Shown here in pieces: positions 1 through 8,752 of a stretch of DNA of 46,909 bases (position 1 is the first letter of the stretch; each line of letters begins with the position of its first letter). The notes below the pieces were generated by a model. That model was not told the DNA's origin, did not search any database, and was given only the letters and a program-made list of their open reading frames with translations. The translations under genes were made by a program, and so were the position numbers. The DNA is from Bacteroidota bacterium. Lineage in GTDB: Bacteria > Bacteroidota > Bacteroidia > M30B66. The stretch spans positions 1-46,909 of the forward strand of contig JAIXUS010000053.1 of the NCBI GenBank assembly GCA_027483445.1, written 5' to 3'.

Positions 1-101
1 GAAATATGGAAAACTCCACCCTCACCCACGAGGCTGCCAGGAGTTTCCCACATTTCAACAGGACACAATCAACAAAACTTTATATTTTTGATTGTAGCTA
101 A

Positions 102-926
102 TTAAGGGGAGGCTTCAAACAAGCCCCACCTTTTGTAACTGAACCCTAATTCAATTGATCCACCAATGAGCTTCTGGCGGTTAAGGTATTGATTTATTGG
201 CCCATTCACAGCCAAATTAGCAAGCGAAACCTCGAGAGAATATTTAAATTTATATTGTTTCTTGAATTTAATTGAGGCTGTTCGCGCAAGAAATTTCTCA
301 CATCCACAATCAGGATAGGCTTGCAATATTCTATTGGCTTCCAAAGCCAACTTGTTTAAGGCCGGGAGGTTCTGTTCAATAGCAAACAAAATAGCCTGCC
401 AATAAAATGTCAGCAAATCCTTTTCGGATGGAGTTAATACCGCATATTGAATGTTATACATAACTCTGTCGGAAGCCTCTTGCCATTTTTTCAAATGATC
501 TAGCCCAATAACGCCACATTCTAAGCTTGGAGACTGAAGAGCTTCAATAACATCTACATTGAAAAAATCTTTATCATTTTGTATATCATTCAAAATTAAC
601 TTGAAATCTCCAAAAACAAATGAGAGAAGATGTGTTTCACCTGTGGTCAGTAATCTATTAACATTCCAAATTTCACCGTGAAAGATATTTGCAGTTAGCG
701 TTCTAATTGCTTTTCGCAAAGCTGAAGTGTCGTCATTAACTATTAATTGATCAAGTTTCTTTCTTTCTAAACAAATATCTTGATGAAAGTAATTGTGTGG
801 TGAATCGTAAATAAAAAGAGTATCAGTATTAATGACCTGTGAGTGCGCAATTTGGGGACGCACCAATAATACTCCAAGAAGGATTTCGATAAATACAACA
901 GTAAATCTGGTTAGCAAAACCTCCAT
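102..926 (-). CDS. Exported hypothetical protein
   Basis: I do not recognise this 274-residue protein. Residues 1-29 look like a signal peptide: a short basic start, a hydrophobic stretch (VVFIEILLGVLLV) and a likely cleavage after AHS, so it is probably periplasmic or outer-membrane associated. The middle is alpha-helical in character, with a CGCEK cluster near residue 210. The C-terminus is rich in alternating hydrophobic and polar residues (SIELGFSYKRW), which could form beta strands. No T9SS sorting domain is present. The gene is more AT-rich than the housekeeping genes around it, which fits an accessory gene. It reads towards the left edge of the window and stands alone, with 283 bases between its start and the next gene's stop. 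Confidence 0.6.
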   Translation of the reverse strand: MEVLLTRFTVVFIEILLGVLLVRPQIAHSQVINTDTLFIYDSPHNYFHQDICLERKKLDQLIVNDDTSALRKAIRTLTANIFHGEIWNVNRLLTTGETHLLSFVFGDFKLILNDIQNDKDFFNVDVIEALQSPSLECGVIGLDHLKKWQEASDRVMYNIQYAVLTPSEKDLLTFYWQAILFAIEQNLPALNKLALEANRILQAYPDCGCEKFLARTASIKFKKQYKFKYSLEVSLANLAVNGPINQYLNRQKLIGGSIELGFSYKRWGLFEASP

Positions 927-1209
927 AATTATCTTAAACTACAATCAATAATAAAGACACTCATCTCGATTTAAACAACATGAGCAAAATTAGGTTTGCA
1001 TTTCTCTAAACTAAGAATTCAAAAGTAAATCACGAATCAGCGGTTTGAAAAACAAACAAGCAGCACCCACCATTTAAAGCAGTAGTTACTAAAAGCTTAT
1101 CAATATATATTACTTCTAATGTTGATTTCAGGCCATCAAACTCAACACCATGAATGGTCGACTAATCTTGGGAAAGGTCGATTCAAGGCATTCACACATT
1201 ATGAATCCC

Positions 1210-4200
1210 CTACTCCATCAACATCACCGAACCTTTGTACACCTTGTAATCAAAGTCCTTTTTGCTTCTTCCGCGAACCAGCCAAGTATACACTCCAGGG
1301 TAAGCATTGAGTCCATCCCAACCCTTCTCCATATAGCGTGTAGAATACAACATTTCGCCCCAGCGATTAAACACCTGAAAGGTAAAGTCTTCCTCATCAA
1401 AACCGGTACAAACCGGTACAAACACATCGTTCAGGCCATCTCCATTCGGACTAAATGCACTGGGAATGTACATCATAAAGTCTTCATACACAGTTACCGT
1501 ATCGAAGCGTTTAGCCTCGCAACCTTCCGCAGTAATCGCTTCATAAACAATCAAATAATTACCCGGAAGCTCGAAGCGATGTGATACGATTGCTGAATCG
1601 ATTGTCCCGACTGTCTCAATGGTCCAACTGTGTGAAATGGCATTGTCGGTAAGGCCTGTAAAGGTAACGATGGGATTACTTAACGTAGTGGCTTCGGGGC
1701 TAATACTGTAACTCAAATTCGCCCGGGAAAGCATTTCGATAGGTTCAGATAAAGAGGCTGTACCTGTACACCCAATTACATCAGTTAATGTAAGCGATAC
1801 ATAATAAGTACCCGGCTCAGTGTATTGATACGTTGGAGCTGCAGAGCTGGAGCCATCGCCATTGCCGAAATTCCACTGGTAAACAAACGGCCCAATGCCT
1901 TGGCTAGAAGCGCTAAAGTTTATGCGGTCGGGAATGCAAGCAATATTGGTGGAAGCCGACACTTGGGGTATCGGGAAGGGGCGCACCTGCACGTTCACAC
2001 TGGCAGCCATGTTCGCTCCCGGACAAGGTGAGGTGGTTGTAACGGTATAGTTCCCTGTCGACGTTACGGTGATGTCGCGCGTGGTTTCTCCAGTGCTCCA
2101 TAAGTAAGTCAAAGCCTGAGAAGAGCTTAGCGTGACCGAGTCGCCTTCACAAACGTCTAAGGGCCCTAAAGCCGTGATGACTGGCTGAACAGACAAAGGA
2201 ATAACGTTTACCTGAATCGGATTTGAATTGACTGATGTACAACCATTTCCATCTGTTACAGTAGCGGTATATTGGCCAGAGGTGTTTACCTCAATTGGAG
2301 AACCGACTTGACCACTGTTCCAACTCACCAGGCCGATTCCTGTAGCTTGTAAGGTAACCGAGCCGCCTTCGCAAAAGGCAACATCACCTGTAGCACTCAC
2401 AAATGGCGGCGCTGGTGGCGGAAACACATTCACAACCGTTGAGGCTGAAGGCAAAGAAGGACATCCATTAAAATCGACGATGGAAACACTGAAATTTCCT
2501 GACATTACCGGAGAAATGGTTGGCGTGGTGGCGCCATTGCTCCAGTTATAAGACTGAGCAGCCACAGTGCTTAGCGTTACGGCATTACCTTGACAAAAAC
2601 TCAATGGACCTGACGCACTTATAACCGGCACAGCAGGTTGTGGATGAAGCGTAGTTGTAAATGGCAAAGAGCCTGGGCTTGTACATCCATTTGCATCGGT
2701 TATGGAAACTGTAAATGTTCCACTTTGGTTAACAGTAATATTTTGGGTGATGGCTCCATTACTCCATGCATAACTTGCGGCCTGAGGAGCTTGAAGAACG
2801 GTACTTCCACCAGGGCAAAAGCTTGGGGAACCTTGCGCGGTGATGACAGGTGTTGACGGATTGGGATTTACGGTAACAACTATAGCGCTGCTTGTATTCT
2901 GGCATCCATTGGCGTCGCTGATGGTCACGGAATAACTACCAGAGCTGTTTACAGTAATCGAAGCCGTACTGGCGCCATTCGACCAATTGTATGCTGATGC
3001 TGCGCTGGAATTAAGCTGTACGGAACCACCCTGACAAAAGGTCACAGCACCTGCAGGCGTGATAATCGGTGCCGGAGGACCCGGGGTAACGGTTACAGTT
3101 GCAGGTGCAGAAGATGGTGATGTACAACCATTGGCATCGGTGAGGGTAACCGAATAATTGCCGCTTTGGTTTACCGTAATTGAACTGCCTGTTTGACCAT
3201 TGGACCATTGGTAGCTCACACCTCCGCTTACACTGAGCGTAACATTTCCACCTTGACAAAATGTGAGCGGACCCGAAGCTACTATAACCGGCGGATTAGG
3301 CTGATTAAACACAGTAACCGTGATGGGCGGAGAAGGCGGTGATACGCAGCCGTTGGCATCAGTTACGGTTAATGAGTAATTGGTAGTTGAAAGCGGAGTA
3401 GCTACCGGATTGGCTATGCTTGCGTTGTTCAGCCCCGTGGCCGGACTCCATTGGAAGGTAGCACCACCCGCTCCGTTGAGTTGTGCGCCGGTACCTGAAC
3501 AATTGGCCGCCCCAACACCCGGATCAGCAGTTGGCAGCGGGTTTACGGTAACCAATACATCATCGGTATCTGTGCAGCCTTGCGCGTTGGTTACCGTTAA
3601 AACGTATGAGGTAGTAATGGGTGCCGAAACACTTGGGGTAGCTACTGTTGACGAACTCAAACCCACCGTTGGAGACCATGAATAGGACGTTCCACCGGAA
3701 CCCTGCAAAGTAACGCTCGATCCGATGCAATGCGCCAGGTTAGGACCGGCTTCGGCAACCGGCACCGGGTGTACAGTAATTGTTTGAGAGGCCGTAGCAG
3801 GACAACCAGCAGTACCATTGGTAGAGGTAACAGTATATGTGGTTGTGGTTGTAGGAGAAACAGTAACTGTAGCACCTGTTGTGGCAGCAAAGCCTGATGT
3901 TGCTAACCAATTGAAGGGATTTGTAGAACCTGATGCGGTTAAAGTAACATCAGCACCGGGGCAAATAGCTGTAGTTGAAGCAGAAATGGTAAGAGGGGGC
4001 GCAACCTCAAGACCTACACTTACAGTGCCTGAGCCGGAGCATCCATTGGCGTCGGTTACTGTTAAGGTGTAAGTGGTGGCTGCAGCAGGAGTAGCGATTG
4101 CAGGGTTGACAGTTGGGTTGGAAATACCAGCAACGGGCGCCCAGCTGTAGGCTGCGTAGCCAGCTGGGCCGGTAAGTGTAACGGGGCTTCCGGCGCATAC

Positions 4201-5076
4201 AGTGGCCAGTGAGGCTGTTGGTATTACTGTAAATGGTGGAATTACGGTTACAGTAACAGGAATGCGGGGCGAAGGGCAACCATTAATTGTGGTTTGAACC
4301 CAATACGTTGTTGTAGTATTTAAAACCGGTGTGGTATAGTTAGGGCCTATTCCAATAAATGAAGCCGCCGTTTGGGTGAGGTACCACCGAATAATACCGC
4401 CGCCTGTTGCTGTTAACGTTGCAGTTTGCCCTGCACAAATGGTTGCCCCTTGCGCCGAAATCATTCCCGGTGAGTTGGGGTTGGAAATCACCGTTACCGG
4501 ATAATCTTCCGTTTCGCCATAGTTTTCTTGTGTACAAGGCCCGGCCGGCACTGTAGCGAATGCTGATCGAACACGCATTCGGGTAACACCCGGCAAGGCG
4601 GAGGCCGGAACTGATATATTGGCCGTAAAAACCTGAAATCCTGATATGCCTGAGTCATACCCTAATTCCCCACAACCGGCAGTAGTAGAGTTGTCGAAAA
4701 CCCCGTCCTGATTCCAATCGAACCATATCTTAAATCCTTGCGCAAACTGCGAACCGGCTATTTGTCCGGGATTACACTGAACATTGAGTGTAAATGTAGA
4801 ACCGGCATTTACGGTAAGCATCATGCCAGAATAAAACGTGTAATTGTTGGGCAGAGCAGAATTACAGTCTGTATTCATGTTGGAAATATTGGTTACCGCG
4901 CCGGTAGTCCAAAAATTTTCAATGTTATCGTCTGTAACTCCAGGATTGAAGCATGCATTTAGGTAGGTAGGTAAGCAATACTGGGCCAAAACTGCGTTCC
5001 ACGGCGTCATCACAAAACCGCCCGCAAACAGCAAAAAAACAAGCCAATGTACCCTGTGTAAAGATTTCAAGCCCAC
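1210..5076 (-). CDS. Large secreted repeat protein with GEVED, Ig-like/PKD repeats and type B T9SS sorting domain
   Basis: This 1288-residue protein is probably an adhesin-like surface or extracellular protein exported by the T9SS. The order is: signal peptide (about 1-31); a GEVED-type domain (about 60-197, with WFDWNQDGVFD and YGETEDYPV); about eleven Ig-like repeats of roughly 80 residues (about 200-1050), each opening with a CxGxxVxL-type motif and closing with TDANGC-type strands; two PKD-like modules (YQWNFGNGDG near 1065, then one near 1160); and a gliding-motility-associated C-terminal domain (last 88 residues, FSPNGDGLNDVF ... VFNRWGE ... GWDG ... PGVYTW). The start is GTG at 5076, giving a clean signal peptide. 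A TAACTTAG box lies 4 bases upstream, close to the TAnnTTTG consensus. No enzymatic domain is visible. The ligand cannot be inferred. Confidence 0.88.
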   Translation of the reverse strand: MGLKSLHRVHWLVFLLFAGGFVMTPWNAVLAQYCLPTYLNACFNPGVTDDNIENFWTTGAVTNISNMNTDCNSALPNNYTFYSGMMLTVNAGSTFTLNVQCNPGQIAGSQFAQGFKIWFDWNQDGVFDNSTTAGCGELGYDSGISGFQVFTANISVPASALPGVTRMRVRSAFATVPAGPCTQENYGETEDYPVTVISNPNSPGMISAQGATICAGQTATLTATGGGIIRWYLTQTAASFIGIGPNYTTPVLNTTTTYWVQTTINGCPSPRIPVTVTVIPPFTVIPTASLATVCAGSPVTLTGPAGYAAYSWAPVAGISNPTVNPAIATPAAATTYTLTVTDANGCSGSGTVSVGLEVAPPLTISASTTAICPGADVTLTASGSTNPFNWLATSGFAATTGATVTVSPTTTTTYTVTSTNGTAGCPATASQTITVHPVPVAEAGPNLAHCIGSSVTLQGSGGTSYSWSPTVGLSSSTVATPSVSAPITTSYVLTVTNAQGCTDTDDVLVTVNPLPTADPGVGAANCSGTGAQLNGAGGATFQWSPATGLNNASIANPVATPLSTTNYSLTVTDANGCVSPPSPPITVTVFNQPNPPVIVASGPLTFCQGGNVTLSVSGGVSYQWSNGQTGSSITVNQSGNYSVTLTDANGCTSPSSAPATVTVTPGPPAPIITPAGAVTFCQGGSVQLNSSAASAYNWSNGASTASITVNSSGSYSVTISDANGCQNTSSAIVVTVNPNPSTPVITAQGSPSFCPGGSTVLQAPQAASYAWSNGAITQNITVNQSGTFTVSITDANGCTSPGSLPFTTTLHPQPAVPVISASGPLSFCQGNAVTLSTVAAQSYNWSNGATTPTISPVMSGNFSVSIVDFNGCPSLPSASTVVNVFPPPAPPFVSATGDVAFCEGGSVTLQATGIGLVSWNSGQVGSPIEVNTSGQYTATVTDGNGCTSVNSNPIQVNVIPLSVQPVITALGPLDVCEGDSVTLSSSQALTYLWSTGETTRDITVTSTGNYTVTTTSPCPGANMAASVNVQVRPFPIPQVSASTNIACIPDRINFSASSQGIGPFVYQWNFGNGDGSSSAAPTYQYTEPGTYYVSLTLTDVIGCTGTASLSEPIEMLSRANLSYSISPEATTLSNPIVTFTGLTDNAISHSWTIETVGTIDSAIVSHRFELPGNYLIVYEAITAEGCEAKRFDTVTVYEDFMMYIPSAFSPNGDGLNDVFVPVCTGFDEEDFTFQVFNRWGEMLYSTRYMEKGWDGLNAYPGVYTWLVRGRSKKDFDYKVYKGSVMLME

Positions 5077-5211
5077 GGTGCTAAGTTAACGTAATGTGTT
5101 TCAAATTGCAAGTGTCCTTTGGCGGGGTCGCAAAAATTTTGCATTCCTGGCAATAAAGATTGCTCCACAAGGCTTTTCGCTGCGTGTTTAACAAAATTTA
5201 CCCCGTTTGGT

Positions 5212-5439
5212 TCAATTCGTGTTACCCGACATTTGCCTCAGAATGTTGTCTAATTCAGATTCGGTGTTTCGTAGCTTCTCCTGACAAATTGCCATTAAAA
5301 CCGAAGCACGACGCACTTTTTCGGCCAAGGCATCAACCGAAACAGCATCGTTGCCAATAGCATCGGCAATCGACTTGAGTTCGGCGAACGCTTCTTCATA
5401 GCTCAACTCATTTTTTGCGCTTTGCTCCTTCTTGGCCAT
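5212..5439 (-). CDS. xseB: Exodeoxyribonuclease VII small subunit
   Basis: This 75-residue protein is the small subunit of exonuclease VII, which with XseA degrades single-stranded DNA in the cytoplasm. The family pattern is clear: SYEEAFAELKSIADAI, then a helix with VSVDALAEKVRRASVLMAICQEKL, then a second helix with LRNTESELDNIL. Length is normal for XseB. Its start overlaps the end of xseA by 32 bases, so the two are almost certainly translated from one transcript running from the xseA promoter. The last residues past the second helix are short and polar, as usual. Confidence 0.9.
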   Translation of the reverse strand: MAKKEQSAKNELSYEEAFAELKSIADAIGNDAVSVDALAEKVRRASVLMAICQEKLRNTESELDNILRQMSGNTN

Positions 5440-6847
5440 ACTTTATTGTTTTGTCTAGAACTTCTATGGTTGCGGTTCCTCCGGCGAAGATAAGTGCAGC
5501 CTGCCCATTTTCCAAGGCTTCAAGACTGGTAATCATTTTTCCCTGCTGCTCAACCATTACGAACCCACGTTTTAAAATCGAGTCGGGGCCTAGCAGGGTC
5601 ATCAAATTTTCCATTTGCCGCAAAGCCTCCTTTCGCCGAACCATCAGCTGAATTGCCGATGCTGGTAATTGTTCGGCAAGCGGAACTAACAATCGTTGCT
5701 GTAATTCGAGCTTCGATTGAGGCAAAGTTTGCAAACGCAATTGTTGAATCTGTAGCTGTGCGGAGGCTTTTTGCAGACTCTGCCGAACTACTGTACTAAA
5801 ATTCTCACGCAATTGTGCTGTATTTCTTTGTGTTTCCCGCAGGCGGGAGGATGACTCCGAACGCACCTCGAGCGACAGTTGGGTTAACCAGCGGGCGTGT
5901 GTGCGTACTTTTTGTTGCACCTGCAAAAGAATCTGTTGCATAAATGCCGACAAGAGTTCTTCAAACCGGCGGTTGTGCGCCAAAATGAATTCAGCCGCTT
6001 TGGTTGGCGTTTTCACAGGCGCATGGGCAACACTGTCGGTAAGTGAAACATCCTTCAAATGGCCGATTCCGGTAATCACCGGCAAGGGGAAACGGGCTAC
6101 GGCCTTCACCAAAGGATAGGCATCGTATAACAAGAAATCGGTTTGAGCCCCGCCGCCCCGAACCATAACCACGGCGTCGAACGCAGTGGACCGGTTGAAA
6201 ATCTCTACCAGCTTTTCGACCAGTGAGCTCGCATGCTGCTCTCCCTGAACCCGCACACCAAATATTTGAACCTGAAACTGATACCCAAACTCGTTGTCGC
6301 GAAGCGTATGAAGAAAATCCTGCAACCCGGCACTCTGTTCAGAGGAAATAACAGCAATACGTTGAATAACAGCAGGTAACTGAAGCTGATGATTTCGGGT
6401 GATAAGTCTTTCTCCATTCCATCGAACAGCATCGGGATTCTCGGCCAGCAACCGTTCAATAGTACGCTGACGCTGTTGCTGCATTTGCCCCAGAGTGAAA
6501 TTACTGTCGAGGCCTCTCATCAACAACTTAAGTCCTCGTACCGCGTGGAAACTCACACTCACCCGCATCAGCACCTCCATGCCGTTATCTAGCTCGCGGC
6601 CGGTTTGCTCTTTAAAATGCAACGTTTGTGCATAAGCTTCCTGAAACCCAACACAAGAAACCTCCGCCGATATGCTGCGGGTCTCTGCATCCTTCTCAAC
6701 CAAATGAAAATACAGCTGCCTCCGATCATGATAAATCTTCAGGTTTGAAACCTCCGCAATTACCCACCAGTCGCGATCACCGAATTGTCGCTGAATGCCA
6801 TCCGCCAACAGGCGGGCAAATTCGCTCAAACGCAAAGCCTGATTCAT
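5408..6847 (-). CDS. xseA: Exodeoxyribonuclease VII large subunit
   Basis: This 479-residue protein is the catalytic subunit of exonuclease VII. An N-terminal OB-fold DNA-binding domain (about 1-100, with WWVIAEVSNLKIY) is followed by the nuclease core (about 120-330). The core holds the family motifs VVMVRGGGAQTDFLLYD and GIGHLKDVSLTDSVAH followed by KTPTKAAEF. The rest is a long helical region (about 290-430) rich in Q and L, which in this family binds the small subunits. Length is slightly above the usual 400-450 residues. The start at 6847 lies 42 bases from the divergently read amylase gene, so both promoters must share that short gap. xseB overlaps its 3' end. Confidence 0.95.
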   Translation of the reverse strand: MNQALRLSEFARLLADGIQRQFGDRDWWVIAEVSNLKIYHDRRQLYFHLVEKDAETRSISAEVSCVGFQEAYAQTLHFKEQTGRELDNGMEVLMRVSVSFHAVRGLKLLMRGLDSNFTLGQMQQQRQRTIERLLAENPDAVRWNGERLITRNHQLQLPAVIQRIAVISSEQSAGLQDFLHTLRDNEFGYQFQVQIFGVRVQGEQHASSLVEKLVEIFNRSTAFDAVVMVRGGGAQTDFLLYDAYPLVKAVARFPLPVITGIGHLKDVSLTDSVAHAPVKTPTKAAEFILAHNRRFEELLSAFMQQILLQVQQKVRTHARWLTQLSLEVRSESSSRLRETQRNTAQLRENFSTVVRQSLQKASAQLQIQQLRLQTLPQSKLELQQRLLVPLAEQLPASAIQLMVRRKEALRQMENLMTLLGPDSILKRGFVMVEQQGKMITSLEALENGQAALIFAGGTATIEVLDKTIKYGQEGAKRKK

Positions 6848-6877
6848 GAGATTTTACCAGCACAAGATAAAGCTTTG

Positions 6878-6885
6878 TACCTTTT
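6878..6885 (+). promoter_or_regulatory. -7 box of the amylase gene, adjacent to its start codon
   Basis: TACCTTTT matches the Bacteroidota TAnnTTTG box at 7 of 8 positions and ends 4 bases before the amylase ATG. The whole promoter sits in the 42-base gap to xseA. With this spacing the transcript would begin at or next to the ATG. Confidence 0.5.
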
Positions 6886-6889
6886 GGCC

Positions 6890-8698
6890 ATGAATAAATC
6901 CCTGTTCCTCTTTTTTCTCGGCTTTGCGAATGTTGCATTGGCTCAACCAGAATGGGTAAAATCGGCCGTTTGGTATCAGATCTTTCCGGAGCGCTTTCGC
7001 AATGGCGACCCTTCAAACGACCCAACTCTGGCCGACCAGTTTGGAGCCTGGCCGCACGATACCACCGGCCCCTGGAAAATTCATCCGTGGACATCCGACT
7101 GGTATGTTTTACAGCCCTGGGAACAGGCCAATGGGAAAGGCTATTCGTTTAATATTACGCGCCGAAGATACGGAGGCGATTTACAAGGCATTATCAATAA
7201 AATTCAATACCTCAAAGATTTAGGCGTAAATACGTTGTATTTAAATCCGGTATTTATGGCTCCTTCGCATCATAAATATGACGGTACTCTGTATCATCAT
7301 ATTGATCCAAACTTTGGCCCGGACCCTTCTGGCGACAGGGCTTTGATGCAAAAGGAGAATCCACAAGATCCTACAACATGGGTGTGGACATCGGCCGACA
7401 GGCTAGCCTTAAAAATGATCGATACATTGCATAAATCTGGTATTCGGGTTATTTTTGATGGTGTATTTAACCACATGGGAATTACCAGTTTTGCATTTCG
7501 TGATGTAGAGGAAAAACGCGAAAAATCGCCGTATGCAAGCTGGTTTACCATCCGCAGTTTTGGAAGTGTAGCCGAGGGAAGACCCCTCGAATATGACGGC
7601 TGGTTTGGGGTAAAAGATTTGCCCGAAATTCGTGAAGATGAATCAGGAATTGTTGCCGGTCCCAAAGAATATATTTTTGCCAGCACACTGAGGTGGATGG
7701 ACCCTAACGGTGATGGAAATCCAAAGGATGGGATAGACGGCTGGCGCCTTGATGTGGCATTTTGCGTTAAGCATGCATTTTGGAAAGATTGGAGAAAGGT
7801 TGTAAAAAGCTTAAATCCGCAGGCCTACTTAACCGCAGAAGTAATCGATAGTGTGAGCAAAGTTCGACCTTATCTAGAAGGTGATGAGTTTGATGCGATC
7901 ATGAATTATAATTTCGGATTTACGTTGGCTGAGTACTTCATCGGGGAAAACCGAATTAGTCCTACAAAGCTCGATAATACGCTGTTTGAACTTAGAAATG
8001 CGTATCAAACAGACCCTTATTTAATGATGAATTTATTCGACAGCCACGACACAAACAGAATGGCATCACATGTTGTAAATGGTCAAAGGGTAAAATATTC
8101 CGATTGGGGTAAATATTTTGGCTGGTCGAAAGCCGAAAATCCAGCGTATTTAACGCGAAAACCAAGCGAAGAGGAGCGCAAGATTCAGCGTCAGATTTTA
8201 GCCTTTATGTTCACTTACCCCGGCGCTCCTATGTTATATTATGGAACCGAAGCCGGAATGTGGGGTGCGAACGACCCCGACTGCCGAAAACCCATGGTGT
8301 GGGCAGATTTTAAGCATGAACAGGAATGCACCAATGCTAAAGGACAAGTCATCAGCCCTTGCGGCGATAACAATTTTGATGCTTCACTTTTTGAATATTG
8401 TAAAACACTCATCGCTCTAAGAAACAATTATGAAGCACTGCAAAAAGGAAGTTACAAGACCCTTTTCGCCGATGATCAACAAGGGATTTTCGCCTTCGAA
8501 CGCCGGCTGAACGATCAAGTGATATTTGCATTTTTCCACACCGGAAAATCAACGGCAAAAATTGATTGGCCGGCCTCTGAAAACTTGCCGGTCTTGTTTG
8601 ATGCGATGAGCAACCGAAAAGTGAGCGCTCCCGACGGCAGATTAATTCTTGAAATTCAGCCCTTTACCTCAATAATCCTTAGGAGCAGCGCCGAATAA
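6890..8698 (+). CDS. Secreted GH13 alpha-amylase family enzyme
   Basis: This 602-residue protein is a glycoside hydrolase family 13 enzyme acting on alpha-glucans or maltooligosaccharides outside the cytoplasm. I chose the ATG at 6890, not an upstream in-frame codon, because it gives a typical signal peptide (MNKSLFLFFLGFANVALAQ). The (beta/alpha)8 motifs appear in order: DGVFNHMG (about 190), GWRLDVAF with the nucleophile Asp near 288, LTAEVID with the acid/base Glu near 316, and DSHDTNR with the third Asp near 386. The N-terminal WYQIFPERFRNGDPSND resembles neopullulanase/cyclomaltodextrinase-type members. A C-terminal beta domain completes the fold. No SusC/SusD genes are nearby, so it is not in an obvious polysaccharide locus. 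Exact substrate is unknown. Confidence 0.9.
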   Translation: MNKSLFLFFLGFANVALAQPEWVKSAVWYQIFPERFRNGDPSNDPTLADQFGAWPHDTTGPWKIHPWTSDWYVLQPWEQANGKGYSFNITRRRYGGDLQGIINKIQYLKDLGVNTLYLNPVFMAPSHHKYDGTLYHHIDPNFGPDPSGDRALMQKENPQDPTTWVWTSADRLALKMIDTLHKSGIRVIFDGVFNHMGITSFAFRDVEEKREKSPYASWFTIRSFGSVAEGRPLEYDGWFGVKDLPEIREDESGIVAGPKEYIFASTLRWMDPNGDGNPKDGIDGWRLDVAFCVKHAFWKDWRKVVKSLNPQAYLTAEVIDSVSKVRPYLEGDEFDAIMNYNFGFTLAEYFIGENRISPTKLDNTLFELRNAYQTDPYLMMNLFDSHDTNRMASHVVNGQRVKYSDWGKYFGWSKAENPAYLTRKPSEEERKIQRQILAFMFTYPGAPMLYYGTEAGMWGANDPDCRKPMVWADFKHEQECTNAKGQVISPCGDNNFDASLFEYCKTLIALRNNYEALQKGSYKTLFADDQQGIFAFERRLNDQVIFAFFHTGKSTAKIDWPASENLPVLFDAMSNRKVSAPDGRLILEIQPFTSIILRSSAE

Positions 8699-8740
8699 TA
8701 CACGGATTAAGATTGGCTCGCTCATTTTCGCAATTTCCAA

Positions 8741-8748
8741 TACATTTA
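8741..8748 (+). promoter_or_regulatory. -7 box next to the amidohydrolase start
   Basis: TACATTTA matches TAnnTTTG at 7 of 8 positions and ends 4 bases before the ATG at 8753. It gives the bimodular amidohydrolase its own start of transcription, separate from the amylase gene. Confidence 0.45.
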
Positions 8749-8752
8749 GCCC

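Noticed and set aside
3380-3685. Plus-strand open frame of about 100 codons opposite the large repeat protein
   Set aside because: It lies fully inside the repeat protein gene, whose domains are unmistakable. The low-complexity repeats create long antisense frames.
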